Below, piece by piece: positions 39,077-50,059 of a DNA stretch of 64,000 nt. Both the position numbers and the translations under genes were made by a program. Within the stretch, counting starts at the first letter, position 1. Each line of letters begins with the position of its first letter. The stretch is from Edaphobacter aggregans (GTDB lineage: Bacteria; Acidobacteriota; Terriglobia; Terriglobales; Acidobacteriaceae). The stretch spans positions 16,493 to 80,492 of the forward strand of contig DZDJ01000011.1 of NCBI GenBank assembly GCA_022736715.1, given 5' to 3'. The notes beneath the pieces are model-generated. The model worked only from the letters and a program-made list of their open reading frames with translations. It ran no database searches and had not been told where the DNA came from.

Positions 39077-40318
39077 CTAGTGTGTTGCTGCCAGCTCCTC
39101 TTTCCTGCCGTAGCGGGCTTCCACATACTCATCCAGAATGACCTTGAACTCGGCCACAATGTTGTCGCCGCGCAGGGTGGTCTTCAGCTTGCCATCTACG
39201 TAAACCGGGGCGACGGGATCTTCAAACGTGCCGGGTAGAGAGATGCCGATGTTGGCGTGCTTGCTTTCGCCGGGCCCGTTCACCACGCAGCCCATTACGG
39301 CGAGCTTCATCTCTTCTACGCCAGGGTAGCGGGTCTTCCACTCCGGCATGCTTTCGCGCAGATGGCCCTGCACCTGTTCGGCAAGTTGCTGGAAGTAGGT
39401 ACTGGTGGTGCGTCCGCAGCCGGGGCAGGCCGTTACCTGTGGCGTAAAGCTGCGGATGCTGAGGGACTGCAGAATCTGCTGGCCGCAGCGGACTTCCTCT
39501 GAGCGGTCGCCGCCGGGTGTGGGCGTCAGAGAAACGCGGATGGTGTCGCCAATGCCATTGAGCAGCAGCGGCGCCAGTCCGGCAGTGGAGGCCACAATGC
39601 CTTTCATGCCCATGCCGGCTTCCGTCAGGCCCAAGTGCAGTGCGTAGTCGCAGCGCGAGGCCAGCGAACTGTAGACATCGATCAGATCGCGCACGCCAGA
39701 GACCTTGGCGCTCAGGATAATCTGGTCGCGGCGCAGGCCGTAGCGCTCGGCGGCAGCGGCGTTGTCCAGCGCGCTGACCACCATGGCCTCCATCATCACG
39801 TCACGGGCATCCAGCGGCTGGGTCAGCCTGGAATTCTCATCCATCATGCGCGTCAGCAGGGCCTGATCCAGCGAACCCCAGTTGACGCCAATGCGTACGG
39901 GCTTCTGGTTTTCCACGGCGCACTCCACCATGGTGCGGAAGTTGTCGTCGTCCTTGCGGCCGATGGAGACATTGCCGGGATTGATGCGATATTTGGCCAG
40001 CGCCCTGGCACAGTCCGGATACTTCTTCAGCAGCAGATGGCCGTTGTAGTGAAAGTCGCCGATGATGGGCGTGGTCCAGCCCTTTTTGGCAATGCCTTCC
40101 ACGATGTAGGGAACGGCCCGGGCGGCGTCGTCATTGTTGACGGTGACGCGCACCATCTCGGAGCCGGCGCGGGCGAGCGCGGCAACCTGCTGGATGGTGC
40201 TTTCCACGTCCGCAGTGTCAGTGTTGGTCATCGACTGCACGATGACCGGACAGTCTGACCCCACGAGAACGTTGCCAATTTTGACAGAGACGGACTTGCG
40301 ACGGTTGATCTGCGGCAT
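39077..40318 (-). CDS. ispG: (E)-4-hydroxy-3-methylbut-2-enyl-diphosphate synthase
   Basis: 413 aa; '[13 protein letters not shown]'-like start, '[14 protein letters not shown]', '[24 protein letters not shown]'. Confidence 0.95.
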   Translation of the reverse strand: MPQINRRKSVSVKIGNVLVGSDCPVIVQSMTNTDTADVESTIQQVAALARAGSEMVRVTVNNDDAARAVPYIVEGIAKKGWTTPIIGDFHYNGHLLLKKYPDCARALAKYRINPGNVSIGRKDDDNFRTMVECAVENQKPVRIGVNWGSLDQALLTRMMDENSRLTQPLDARDVMMEAMVVSALDNAAAAERYGLRRDQIILSAKVSGVRDLIDVYSSLASRCDYALHLGLTEAGMGMKGIVASTAGLAPLLLNGIGDTIRVSLTPTPGGDRSEEVRCGQQILQSLSIRSFTPQVTACPGCGRTTSTYFQQLAEQVQGHLRESMPEWKTRYPGVEEMKLAVMGCVVNGPGESKHANIGISLPGTFEDPVAPVYVDGKLKTTLRGDNIVAEFKVILDEYVEARYGRKEELAATH

Positions 40319-40388
40319 AAATTTCTCTTTCCTCAGTTTACGGCATTTTGCAGCAGAACGGCTGCAACCGGCTCTCTATACTAAAGTT

Positions 40389-41033
40389 GTGCCTGTCAAA
40401 TCAGAAATCCCGGAATATCTTGCTCCGAAATATATCCCTTCTGCGCGGTTTACGCTGGCGCTGGAGTTTGCCACAGCGCTGCATGGCCGCCAGCAGCGGA
40501 AGCGCACCGGCGTGCCGTATGTGGCACATCTGCTGGATGTTTGCAGTATTGTGATGCAGGCCGACGGTGACGAGGAGCAGGCTATTGCCGCTCTGCTGCA
40601 CGATGCGCCGGAGGACCAGGGCGGACTGGAGACGCTGCACATGATCCGGCGGCTCTTCGGCAAACGTGTTTCGACCATTGTGAAGGACTGCACGGATTCC
40701 TACGACGGGGAAGAGGACGGACTGTGCTGGCGCGAGCGCAAGCAGGCGCATGTGACGCACTTCCGCGAGCACGGGCTGGCGGAAAGCTGCCTGGTGTATG
40801 CGGCGGACAAGCTGGCCAACAGCCGCTCCATGCTGCGCGATCTGCGACGCTATGGCTCCGATGTATGGCAGTTGTTCAGCGGTGGCCGCGAAGACACGCT
40901 GTGGTATCTGGAGTCGCTGAGCCAGACCTTTCGCGAGCGGGTACGCGAGGACGCCGGGCGGCTGGCTCCCGGCAATACGCTGGAAGTGCTGGATGAGTTG
41001 AACCGTGCGATTGCGGAGATGAAAACGTACTAA
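40389..41033 (+). CDS. HD-domain phosphohydrolase (SpoT/MESH1-like)
   Basis: GTG start 40389 inside longer ORF 40134..41033; 'HGRQQRKRTGVPYVAHLLDVCSIVMQADGDEEQAIAALLHDAPEDQGG'. Confidence 0.85.
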   Translation: MPVKSEIPEYLAPKYIPSARFTLALEFATALHGRQQRKRTGVPYVAHLLDVCSIVMQADGDEEQAIAALLHDAPEDQGGLETLHMIRRLFGKRVSTIVKDCTDSYDGEEDGLCWRERKQAHVTHFREHGLAESCLVYAADKLANSRSMLRDLRRYGSDVWQLFSGGREDTLWYLESLSQTFRERVREDAGRLAPGNTLEVLDELNRAIAEMKTY

Positions 41034-41084
41034 GAAGAGCTGGTGCGGATTTACAGCCGCTCATCGTTATAGAATCAGATTATC

Positions 41085-41161
41085 GGCCCGGTAGCTCAGT
41101 TGCATAGAGCAGCGCACTCCTAACGCGAAGGTCGCAGGTTGGACTCCTGCCCGGGCCACCA
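41085..41161 (+). tRNA. tRNA-Arg (anticodon CCT), CCA encoded
   Basis: GGCCCGG/CCGGGCC acceptor, GCTC/GAGC D-stem, CTCCTAA anticodon loop, GCAGG/CCTGC T-stem, ACCA tail. Confidence 0.88.
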
Positions 41162-41330
41162 TTTCATCAACAAAATAAAGTGCTTATAGGGCGATCGACC
41201 CGGCCGGCCGGCAGTCATCATCGTTTGGTACACCTTCCCACGCTGCAGCCCATTGCATAAATAACCAAGTGGCCCGTTGCGACGATTGCCCGCGCCAACC
41301 AGGAGTCTCCGTGGCACTGCCAGGGGAAAC

Positions 41331-42500
41331 TTACGTGTTGCGCAGACGACGGCACGCCTCCTGCAGATCTGCGTCCTTTTTGGCAAAGCAGAAGCGGAGC
41401 AGATTTTCTCCATTGCCGCTGCCGAAGAAGGCCGTGCCCGCTACGGCCGCGATGCCAGTGTCCTTCAGCAATTGTCGCGCCTTGATTTTGGCGGTGGCGC
41501 CTGGAATGCGGGAGGAGTCTGCCAGCACGTAGTAGGCGCCCTGCGGAACTGAGGGTGTCAGTCCGGCTTCGGCGAGCGCAGTGCAGAGGGTGTTGCGCTT
41601 CTGCTCGTAGTCCTGCGACATCTCCGTGTAGAAATGGTCCGGAAGTGCCAGCAGGCCGGCTGCGGCTCCGTGTTGCAGCGGAGACGGAGCGCAGACGTAA
41701 GTGAGATCGTGAAAGTAGCCGATGGAGGGAATCCACCGTTCGCTGGCCGTGAGGTAGCCAAGACGCCAGCCGGTGACGCTGAAGGTTTTGGAAAATCCGG
41801 AGATGGTGATGGTGCGTTCCGCCATGCCGGGCAGGGTTGCTGGGCTGATATGCTGCGTGCCGTCGTAAAGGAAGTATTCGTAAATCTCGTCGGTAAAGAC
41901 GAAGAGATTGGCCCCGATGGCGATGTCGGCGAGGGACTCCAGCTCTTTGCGAAAAAAAACTTTGCCGCTTGGGTTGCCCGGCGAGTTCAGAATAATGGCC
42001 CTGGTACGTGATGTGAGGGCGGCCTCTACGGCACGCAGATCCAGTTGCCAGTCAGGAGCCTGCATAGGAACGAAAACGGGCTTTATGCGAAGCGAGAGCA
42101 GCGTGCTGGCATGGTAGCCGTAGCAGGGTTCAAAAATGATGACCTCATCCCCAGGATTGAGCAGCGCCAGGCAGGCGGCGTAGAGCGCTCCGGTGGCGCC
42201 GGAGGTGACCAGCACCTGGGTGTCCGGGTTGGCGGTAATGCCGTTGTAGTGAGCAAGTTTTTGCGCGATGGCCGTTCGCAGTGTGCTGATTCCGTCCAGC
42301 CGGGTATAGGTGTTGAAGCCATCGCGGATGGCGGCAAGAGCTGCTTCGACAACCGGCGCAGGCGGGTCAGTGTCGCATACGCCCTGCGCCATGTTGATAC
42401 CGTTGATGGCAGCACATTCTACCGTCATGGAACGGATTTCCGATTGAATGATGGCGGGGGAAATATCGCTCAACTGCAACGGCGTGGACGTAGTGGGCAT
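41331..42500 (-). CDS. PLP-dependent aminotransferase class I/II
   Basis: 389 aa; 'VTSGATGALYAACLALLNPGDEVIIFEPCYGYH', 'ILNSPGNPSGKVF', 'TISGFSKTFSVTGWRLGY'. Confidence 0.92.
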   Translation of the reverse strand: MPTTSTPLQLSDISPAIIQSEIRSMTVECAAINGINMAQGVCDTDPPAPVVEAALAAIRDGFNTYTRLDGISTLRTAIAQKLAHYNGITANPDTQVLVTSGATGALYAACLALLNPGDEVIIFEPCYGYHASTLLSLRIKPVFVPMQAPDWQLDLRAVEAALTSRTRAIILNSPGNPSGKVFFRKELESLADIAIGANLFVFTDEIYEYFLYDGTQHISPATLPGMAERTITISGFSKTFSVTGWRLGYLTASERWIPSIGYFHDLTYVCAPSPLQHGAAAGLLALPDHFYTEMSQDYEQKRNTLCTALAEAGLTPSVPQGAYYVLADSSRIPGATAKIKARQLLKDTGIAAVAGTAFFGSGNGENLLRFCFAKKDADLQEACRRLRNT

Positions 42501-42599
42501 ACAGACTCCGGTCTGGCAGAATTCGAATTACGGCAGAGAGAAGAAAGCGAGGCCGATTTCCGAAAGCCGGCCTTATCCGTGTGTCTGCACTTCCAGAGG

Positions 42600-45029
42600 C
42601 TACTGATGCGCAACCGGCTGCTTGCTGCCAGATGTGGGCGGAGCGGGAACTGCCAGCGATTCCGGCGCTTCTTCCTTCAACTCTGGCAGTGGGCCTTCCA
42701 GCGCCAGCCGGAGCACTTCATCCATCTGCTCGACAAAATGCAGCTTCATGGAAGTCTTGAGCAGCTCCGGCAGGTCTGCAAGATCTTTCTCGTTTTCCTT
42801 GCAGAGAACCGCCTCAAAGATGCCGGCGCGGTGGGCTGCCAGCAGCTTTTCCTTCAGTCCGCCAATGGGAAGCACTTTGCCGCGCAGGGTGATCTCTCCG
42901 GTCATGGCAATGTCGCGGCGCACTGGAATTTTAGTGAGCGCGCTGGCCAGGCCGGTGGCAATGGTGATGCCAGCGGAGGGGCCGTCCTTGGGAATAGCGC
43001 CCTCGGGCACATGCACGTGAATGTCCACGTTGCGGTAGAAATCACGCGACAGGCCAAGCTGGTTGGCGCGCGAACGGATGTAGCTGAGCGCGGCCTGCGC
43101 CGATTCCTGCATCACATCGCCAAGCTGGCCGGTGAGTGTGAGCTTGCCTTTGCCATCGAGCACCTGCACTTCTGTGGACAGGATGCTGCCGCCAACTTCT
43201 GTCCAGGCAAGGCCGGTGACCAGGCCCACTTCGCTCTTTTCGTGCAGTTGCGAGTCGCGGAACTTTGCCACGCCAAGAAATTCAGAGACATTCCCGGCAG
43301 TGATCTCTTCCTTGTGTTTGTTGCCATTCTTTACCACGCGGCGGGCCACCTTGCGGCAGACATTGCCGATCTCGCGCTCCAGATTACGGACGCCAGCCTC
43401 GCGTGTATACGAGCGGATGATCTCTTTCAGCGCATCATCTGCAAACATAATTTGCTTCTCCGTCAGGCCGGTGGCTTCGCGCTGCTTTTTGAGCAGGTAC
43501 TGCTTGGCGATCTCCAGCTTTTCCAACTCGGTATATCCGTGCAGACGCAGAATTTCCATGCGGTCCTGCAGCGGGCCGGGGATGGTGTGGAGCACGTTGG
43601 CTGTAGCAACGAAGAGCACCTGCGACAGGTCATATTCCACGTCGAGGTAGTGGTCCTGAAAGCTGGTGTTCTGCTCCGGATCCAGCACTTCCAGCAGCGC
43701 CGAGGCCGGATCGCCGCGAAAGTCGGAGGCCATCTTGTCGATTTCGTCGAGCATGAACACAGGATTGCGTGTTCCGGCCTTTTTCATCGACTGGATGATC
43801 TGGCCGGGAAGTGCGCCAATGTAAGTCCGCCGGTGGCCGCGGATTTCCGCTTCATCACGCACGCCGCCTAACGACATGCGGACAAACTTGCGGCCCGTTG
43901 CCTTGGCGATCGACATCCCCAGAGAGGTTTTGCCAACACCCGGAGGTCCGACAAAGCAGAGAATGGAGCCCTTGGGATTCTTCACCAGCTGGCGCACCGC
44001 CAGGAACTCCAGGATGCGCTCCTTGATTTTTTCCAGCCCGTAATGGTCTTGATTCAGGATTTTTTCCGCATGGTCAATGCTGCGGATTTCCTTGGATTTT
44101 TTCTTCCACGGAACGGCCAGCAGCCAGTCCAGATAATTGCGGGAAACGGTCGACTCGGCCGACATTGGCGGCATGGCTTCCAGCTTCTTCAGTTCCTGGA
44201 TGGCCTTGTCAAAAACCTCCTTCGGCATTCCGGCGGTTTCAATCTTCTTTTTCAGCTCATCAAATTCTGATTTTTCTCCGCGGCCCAGTTCCTTCTGGAT
44301 GGCCTTGATTTTTTCGTTGAGGTAGTACTCTTTCTGGGCGCGCTCCATCTGCCGCTTCACGCGCGACTGGATGCTGCGGTCCATGTTCAGCTTTTCAATT
44401 TCAATGTCCAGCACTTCACCCACGCGCACCAGCCGCGACTCGGTGTTGAAGATGTCCAGCAGACCCTGCTTTTCTTCAATGGTGAGTTGCAGATTGGCGG
44501 CAATAGTGTCGGCCAGCTTGGCGGGCTCGTCCATGCGGACGGCGGCAATCATGGTTTCGTAATTGAGCGACTGCTGCAGCTTGACGTACTGCTCGAAGAG
44601 GGAAGAGACGCGCTGCATCAACTGCTCGATGGCCGGGGTGATCTCAATGGGAGCATTGGCCGTGCGCACGGTGGCGACAAAGAAGCCATCGGAGTCGGTA
44701 ATCTCGATGGCCTTGGCGCGCTCAACACCCTCTACTAGCACCTTGATGTTGCCGTCGGGCATTTTGACGCTTTGCACGATGTTGCCGATGGTGCCGGTGG
44801 TGTAAATGTCCTCCGGCCGCGGCTCGTCAATGGAGGCGTCATGCTGGGTGGCGAGGAAGATTTTGCGGTCGCCGGTCAGGGCCTCTTCCAGCGCACGAAC
44901 GCTGGATTCGCGCCCGACAACAAAGGGCGTCATCATGAACGGGAAGATGACCATGTCCCGGATCGGCATCATGGGCAGTTTGCGCGCTTCGCCGAGCTCT
45001 TTTTCTTTGGTCGTCGTTGGTGTGGCCAT
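42600..45029 (-). CDS. lon: ATP-dependent protease Lon
   Basis: Likely start ATG 45029 ([30 protein letters not shown]); '[46 protein letters not shown]', '[14 protein letters not shown]'. Confidence 0.96.
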   Translation of the reverse strand: MATPTTTKEKELGEARKLPMMPIRDMVIFPFMMTPFVVGRESSVRALEEALTGDRKIFLATQHDASIDEPRPEDIYTTGTIGNIVQSVKMPDGNIKVLVEGVERAKAIEITDSDGFFVATVRTANAPIEITPAIEQLMQRVSSLFEQYVKLQQSLNYETMIAAVRMDEPAKLADTIAANLQLTIEEKQGLLDIFNTESRLVRVGEVLDIEIEKLNMDRSIQSRVKRQMERAQKEYYLNEKIKAIQKELGRGEKSEFDELKKKIETAGMPKEVFDKAIQELKKLEAMPPMSAESTVSRNYLDWLLAVPWKKKSKEIRSIDHAEKILNQDHYGLEKIKERILEFLAVRQLVKNPKGSILCFVGPPGVGKTSLGMSIAKATGRKFVRMSLGGVRDEAEIRGHRRTYIGALPGQIIQSMKKAGTRNPVFMLDEIDKMASDFRGDPASALLEVLDPEQNTSFQDHYLDVEYDLSQVLFVATANVLHTIPGPLQDRMEILRLHGYTELEKLEIAKQYLLKKQREATGLTEKQIMFADDALKEIIRSYTREAGVRNLEREIGNVCRKVARRVVKNGNKHKEEITAGNVSEFLGVAKFRDSQLHEKSEVGLVTGLAWTEVGGSILSTEVQVLDGKGKLTLTGQLGDVMQESAQAALSYIRSRANQLGLSRDFYRNVDIHVHVPEGAIPKDGPSAGITIATGLASALTKIPVRRDIAMTGEITLRGKVLPIGGLKEKLLAAHRAGIFEAVLCKENEKDLADLPELLKTSMKLHFVEQMDEVLRLALEGPLPELKEEAPESLAVPAPPTSGSKQPVAHQ

Positions 45030-45296
45030 CCAGTCCCCCTGGGTGAAAAACCTTGCATTCTTTTGGATGCGCCGCAGTATAAGACGGTGCAGCGCATCCT
45101 TCGCCGAAAGGCCAGAACACTTGATTGAGATTGTAATGCGTTGGTCTGGGAATTTGTTGCGGCACCTGTGGATTGCGTGGTATCGCCAACACAAAACAGT
45201 GGAATGGCTTGCGGGAAACAAGAGCTGTGTTGTACGTCACAGTTTGGCGGCTGGTGGGCCGCTTAGGCTGACAGGTGAAAGTTGAGGCCCTGCACC

Positions 45297-46181
45297 ATGA
45301 CGATGAAGCCGGAACGCCCGGAGCTGAGTTTGGATTACGTGGTTTTTGCAACAGATTTTTCCGGGCATTCCGAGGTGGCCGGGCAATATGCCGGTCTGTT
45401 CGCGCAATACAGCGGCGCACGGCTGGTGGCCATGCACTCGTTTATTCCACTGCGGCCCGCGATAACTGTAGAAATGGAAGGATTTACGAGCACTGAACAA
45501 CGCCATACAGCAGAAAAGAACCTGGAAGAAGTGGCTGCGCGGCTTGCTCCGGCAGAGACGCGCTGGCAAACGGTTCTGCTGGAAGGCGAACCGGCAGAGA
45601 TGGTCGCCCGCATTGAACAGTTGCCCGGCTCTTCGCTGCTGGTGATGGGGACGCAGGGAAAGGGGCGCATCCAGCATCACCTGATCGGTTCTACGGCAGA
45701 AGATCTGCTGCGCTCGGTAACGTGCCCGGTGATGACGGTCGGGCCGAATGTGCTGACTCCGGGGAAGACCCTGACTTTTCGAAATATTTTGTACGCTACG
45801 GACTTCTCGCCGGAGGCCATGCAGGCGGCGGTTTATGCGGTAACGTTGGCGCAGGCCTTTGGCGCGCATCTGCACATCCTGAACGTGCTGACACTGGATG
45901 AGGTGGGCTCAGTGGACGAGCTGCATGCCAAGCAGCGTGCTTTTCATCGGGAACTGAACAAGCTGGTGCCCGATGAGGCGCGTGCCTTTATGGAACCCAG
46001 CAGCTATGTGGAGCTGGGCGAAGTGCGCGAACGCATTCTGGAACACGCAAAGGCCCACCGGATCGACCTGATTGTGGTAGGCCCCCGCAGCATAGAAAAG
46101 GTGAGAATGCCCTTTGGTCGCGGGCTGACGTATCGCCTGATTGCGGAGGCAGAGTGCCCGGTGATGACACTCCGCCAATAG
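45297..46181 (+). CDS. Tandem universal stress protein (two UspA domains)
   Basis: Two UspA repeats: 'LDYVVFATDFSGHSEVAGQYAG' and 'FRNILYATDFSPEAMQAAVYAV'; 'LLVMGTQGKGRIQHHLIGSTAEDLLRSVTCPVMTV'. Confidence 0.9.
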   Translation: MTMKPERPELSLDYVVFATDFSGHSEVAGQYAGLFAQYSGARLVAMHSFIPLRPAITVEMEGFTSTEQRHTAEKNLEEVAARLAPAETRWQTVLLEGEPAEMVARIEQLPGSSLLVMGTQGKGRIQHHLIGSTAEDLLRSVTCPVMTVGPNVLTPGKTLTFRNILYATDFSPEAMQAAVYAVTLAQAFGAHLHILNVLTLDEVGSVDELHAKQRAFHRELNKLVPDEARAFMEPSSYVELGEVRERILEHAKAHRIDLIVVGPRSIEKVRMPFGRGLTYRLIAEAECPVMTLRQ

Positions 46182-46184
46182 CGC

Positions 46185-47462
46185 TTAGCCTGCTTTTTCC
46201 AGCAAGCAGTGCGAAAGGTCACGCTTCTGCACCATTTCTTCTGTAATCTCTAACTCTTTTATTTTCTTGTTACTTGGTAGGTGATACATCAAGTCCAGCA
46301 TTAACTCTTCCAGGATCATGCGCAGTCCGCGCGCGCCGACTTTGCGGTTCAGGGCCTCGCGGGCAACAGCGCGTGCCGCCTCGTCGCTGAAGTGCATGCG
46401 GACGCCCTCGAACTCGAAGAGCTTCTGGTACTGCTTCAGGATGGCATTGCGCGGCTTGGTGAGGATTTCGATTAAGGCGGCCTCGTCCAGCTCGTCCAGA
46501 ATGCCGATGACAGGCAGACGGCCCACAAATTCGGGAATCAGGCCGTACTTGATGAGGTCCTGTGGCTCGGTCTGGCGCAGCAGTTCGACATCGCGCTGAG
46601 CGCGGATCGGGGTGGCCTCCAGGGCATCGCTTTCCGCAACCGCCTTGAAGCCCAGGGCTTTTTTGCCGACGCGACGGCCCACGACACGCTCCAGCCCGAC
46701 GAAAGCACCACCGCAGATGAACAGGATGTTGGTGGTGTCCACCGGGGTGAACTCCTGGTGCGGATGCTTTCTGCCGCCTTGTGGCGGCACATTGGCAACG
46801 GTACCTTCCAGAATCTTGAGCAGCGCCTGCTGAACGCCTTCGCCGGAAACATCGCGGGTAATGGACGGGTTTTCGTCCTTGCGGCCGATCTTGTCGATTT
46901 CGTCGATGTAAATGATGCCGCTCTGGGCACGGGCAACGTCTCCGTCCGCCGCCTGCAGCAGCTTGAGGATGATGTTTTCCACATCTTCGCCAACATAGCC
47001 AGCTTCGGTGAGGGTAGTGGCGTCGACAATGGCGAAGGGTACATCCAGCATTTTGGCGAGGGTGTGAGCGAGCAGAGTTTTGCCGGAGCCGGTCGGCCCG
47101 ACCAGCAGGATATTGGACTTGGAAAGCTCCACATCATTGCCGCGGGTACGGTTCATCTGGATGCGCTTGTAGTGGTTGTATACGGCAACGGCAAGTTTCT
47201 TCTTGGTCTGGTCCTGGCCGATGACGTACTCATCCAGAAACGCCTTTACTTCCTGCGGCTTGGGTAGCTGGGGTGGAGCAGCCCCGGGCTGAGCTTCGCT
47301 GCGGTCGTCTTCCAGAATGGAGTTGCAGACAGCCACGCATTCGTCGCAAATGTAAGCGCGCGGATAATCTGACGGTGAGGAGATGAGTTTAGCGACTGAG
47401 TCCTGCGATTTATGGCAGAACGAGCAGCGGAGAGTTTCTTCAGATCCCCTAGGGGTTTTCAT
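46185..47462 (-). CDS. clpX: ATP-dependent Clp protease ATP-binding subunit ClpX
   Basis: N-terminal zinc finger '[18 protein letters not shown]...YICDECV', Walker A '[15 protein letters not shown]'. Confidence 0.96.
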   Translation of the reverse strand: MKTPRGSEETLRCSFCHKSQDSVAKLISSPSDYPRAYICDECVAVCNSILEDDRSEAQPGAAPPQLPKPQEVKAFLDEYVIGQDQTKKKLAVAVYNHYKRIQMNRTRGNDVELSKSNILLVGPTGSGKTLLAHTLAKMLDVPFAIVDATTLTEAGYVGEDVENIILKLLQAADGDVARAQSGIIYIDEIDKIGRKDENPSITRDVSGEGVQQALLKILEGTVANVPPQGGRKHPHQEFTPVDTTNILFICGGAFVGLERVVGRRVGKKALGFKAVAESDALEATPIRAQRDVELLRQTEPQDLIKYGLIPEFVGRLPVIGILDELDEAALIEILTKPRNAILKQYQKLFEFEGVRMHFSDEAARAVAREALNRKVGARGLRMILEELMLDLMYHLPSNKKIKELEITEEMVQKRDLSHCLLEKAG

Positions 47463-47691
47463 TGCTACAGCTCCTTGGCCTTGCCGATCATACGGGAACC
47501 CTTTACTCAGAGTTTACACCCGGCAATGGAAATCAGTCTCGCCAGCAGCGGGGGACGCATTGCTGAACGGGACATGTCGCGGTCTTTCGGTTCGACAATG
47601 AGCGGGGATCAAGGAGGTGTCCCCTGAAAAGTGGAAGAGCCACTGGCATTGAGTACAAACACGGGGCTTTGGCCCTCTTATAGATTTAGCT

Positions 47692-47726
47692 CCCACAGGA
47701 TACCGGGAATTCCCGGCTCCTGTGGG
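47692..47726. repeat. Strong inverted repeat between clpP and clpX
   Basis: CCCACAGGA-TA-CCGGGAATTCCCGG-C-TCCTGTGGG: 9-bp outer arms plus a 14-bp internal palindrome. Confidence 0.85.
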
Positions 47727-47763
47727 TCGATCTTGCAGCCAAACCGGCCTCATTACTAACAAG

Positions 47764-48354
47764 CTAGGTACGTGGCTTGTCGATGATGTCATCAATGATG
47801 CCATATTCCTTGGCCTGGGGCGCGTTCATGATGAAATCGCGCTCCACGTCCCGTTCGATCCGTTCCAGCGTCTGGCCGGTGTTCTGGCTCATCAGCCGGT
47901 TGGTGATCTCACGGATGCGCAGAATCTCGCGTGCGTGGATGTCAATGTCAGTGGCCTGGCCGGAAAGCCCTCCCATGGAGGGCTGATGGATCAGGATGCG
48001 GGAGTTCGGCAGGGCGAAGCGTTTGCCCTTTTTGCCAGCCATGAGCAGGAAGGCTCCCATGCTGGCGGCCTGCCCGATGCAGAAGGTGACTACATCGTTC
48101 TTGATGTACTGCATGGTGTCATAAATGGCCAGTCCTGCGGTGGTGGAGCCGCCGGGCGAGTTGATGTACAGCTGGATGTCCTTCTCCGGGTCTTCACCGG
48201 AGAGAAAGAGCATCTGCGCGATGATGAGGTTGGCAATGTTGTCGTCAATCGGTGTGCCGAGAAAGATGATGTTGTCGCGCAGCAGACGGGAATAGATGTC
48301 GTAGGCGCGTTCGCCACGGCTCGTCTGCTCAATAACCATCGGTACCAATGCCAT
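47764..48354 (-). CDS. clpP: ATP-dependent Clp protease proteolytic subunit ClpP
   Basis: 196 aa; '[17 protein letters not shown]' catalytic Ser, '[10 protein letters not shown]' catalytic His. Confidence 0.96.
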   Translation of the reverse strand: MALVPMVIEQTSRGERAYDIYSRLLRDNIIFLGTPIDDNIANLIIAQMLFLSGEDPEKDIQLYINSPGGSTTAGLAIYDTMQYIKNDVVTFCIGQAASMGAFLLMAGKKGKRFALPNSRILIHQPSMGGLSGQATDIDIHAREILRIREITNRLMSQNTGQTLERIERDVERDFIMNAPQAKEYGIIDDIIDKPRT

Positions 48355-48432
48355 GCTAGTTCCTTATCGCTCTGGCCACAGATTCTGTGCCGATGGCGCA
48401 GTTCCCGTGGCTTGCAGTGGTGGATGCGGACT

Positions 48433-49818
48433 TTACGAAGCGTGCTTCTCGTAAAGCAGATTGCCCGTTTTCTCGCGGCGCAGCTGTTCCCGAATTCTAT
48501 TAAGACCGCCTTCCTGCGTCAAACGGCTGCGCAGGGAGTCTATCGGCTCGCGGGTCTGCAGCGAGAGGAGCAACAGCTCGCGATCGACTTCGTCGTCGCT
48601 GATCTCGATATTTTCCGCTGTGGCAATCTTGTCCAGAATGAGCGAAGCCTTCACTTCATTCAGGGCCGAGTCGCGCTGGGCGGCGCGCAGGCGAGCAAAG
48701 TCGAGCTTGCGCATCTCCTCTGCCTGCATACCCTGGGCTGCCAGGGCGCGCAGACCGCGGTCCAGCCGCGCGTCCACCTGCTGCTGCACGAGCGATTCCG
48801 GAACCGGGAAGGCGAACCTGGCAACCAGATCGTCGACCAGCTTCTCCTTGGCCTGGCTCTCCAGCCGCTGTTTTTTGCTGCCGGCGGCATGCTCGCGGAG
48901 CTTGGCGGCAAAGTCGTCGTAGGACTCGTAATTGCCCATCTCCCTGGCAAACTCGTCATTCAGCTCCGGCATGATCTTTTTCTTGATGCCGGTGATGGTC
49001 ACGTCATACGTGACCGTCTTGCCGGCAAGACGCTTTTCGCCGAAATCGAGTGGATACTCCACCTCAAACTGCAGCTCCTGTCCTGCCCTGGAACCGCGGA
49101 GGGCGTCGTTGAAGGCGGGCAGGGTATTTTCGCCGCCAACCTCGATGGTGACATTGTCGCCAGCGATGGGCTGCTGTTCGGCAGCCTCCGCATCCTTAAA
49201 GCTGCCCTTGAAGTTAATCTCGGCCCAGTCTCCATCTACAAGAGCGCGATCTTCTGCGACCGGCTCCATGGTGGAGCGGGAATCGCGGACGTGGGCGATT
49301 TCTGTCTCAAACTCGGCATCGGTCAGCGTGGTGTCCGGCTTTTCGGCTGTTACGGTCTCGTAGCCGGTGATGTCGATCTCTGGCAGCACCTCAAATGCAG
49401 CCTTGAAGCGGAGTGCATCGCCTTCATTCAGGTGCAGATCGACGATCTGCGGCTGCGAAACGGGCGTGATGCCTTGTGCATCGAGCGTTTCGCGGAAACG
49501 CTGGGGTACAAGCTGCTCCAGCACTTCCTGGCGCAGTTCGGAGGCGAATTTGGAACGAATGAGCGATTCCGGCACTTTGCCGGCGCGGAAGCCCGGAATG
49601 CGGGCCTGTTTCTGGATGCGCTTCAGTACGCTGCGGAATGCTCTGGTGACATCTTCCGCCGGAGCCTCGACTTCAATTTCACGGGTACACTCGGGGTTCA
49701 GGGACGGGCCATGCGTATGGCCTTCGTGCGAGTGGTCATTACCAGCGTGGTCGTGTGCGGCTTCGGCATCGGGTTGCTGCGGGGTGGTCTCAATCGTCTC
49801 TGTCGTTGAATCAGTCAT
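48433..49818 (-). CDS. tig: Trigger factor
   Basis: Likely start ATG 49818 (MTDSTTETIE...); ribosome-binding 'KRIQKQARIPGFRAGKVPESLIRSKF', PPIase domain; clpX-clpP-tig order. Confidence 0.92.
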   Translation of the reverse strand: MTDSTTETIETTPQQPDAEAAHDHAGNDHSHEGHTHGPSLNPECTREIEVEAPAEDVTRAFRSVLKRIQKQARIPGFRAGKVPESLIRSKFASELRQEVLEQLVPQRFRETLDAQGITPVSQPQIVDLHLNEGDALRFKAAFEVLPEIDITGYETVTAEKPDTTLTDAEFETEIAHVRDSRSTMEPVAEDRALVDGDWAEINFKGSFKDAEAAEQQPIAGDNVTIEVGGENTLPAFNDALRGSRAGQELQFEVEYPLDFGEKRLAGKTVTYDVTITGIKKKIMPELNDEFAREMGNYESYDDFAAKLREHAAGSKKQRLESQAKEKLVDDLVARFAFPVPESLVQQQVDARLDRGLRALAAQGMQAEEMRKLDFARLRAAQRDSALNEVKASLILDKIATAENIEISDDEVDRELLLLSLQTREPIDSLRSRLTQEGGLNRIREQLRREKTGNLLYEKHAS

Positions 49819-50059
49819 GGGTTCAGTCGGGGTCAAGAGTTTGCCTTCCAGATGGGGTCGCCAAGCGTCTGCCGGTTGTATCACGTCCTCAAAAAATCGG
49901 GCTACGTCCAGGCAGTCAGCTACCGCAGTGGATGCGGAGCCGGGCGTATCTGTATGTATGGTACGGGCCTTCTGGTGGAGGGTCAAACTGCGGAGGATGT
50001 GGATTTTCGCTGCCTGGCCCAGGGGGGCGCACTGACTGCGAAAATCCACGAGAAATCCG

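Noticed and set aside
41120-41413. 97-aa minus-strand ORF ending '...WWPGQESNLRPSR'
   Set aside because: Its C-terminus is the antisense translation of the tRNA-Arg gene, a well-known annotation artefact; the rest overlaps the aminotransferase gene.
42045-43871. 608-aa plus-strand ORF opposite lon/aminotransferase
   Set aside because: Shadow ORF; both minus-strand genes have strong motifs.
47722-49809. 695-aa plus-strand ORF opposite clpP/tig
   Set aside because: Shadow ORF of two confidently identified genes.
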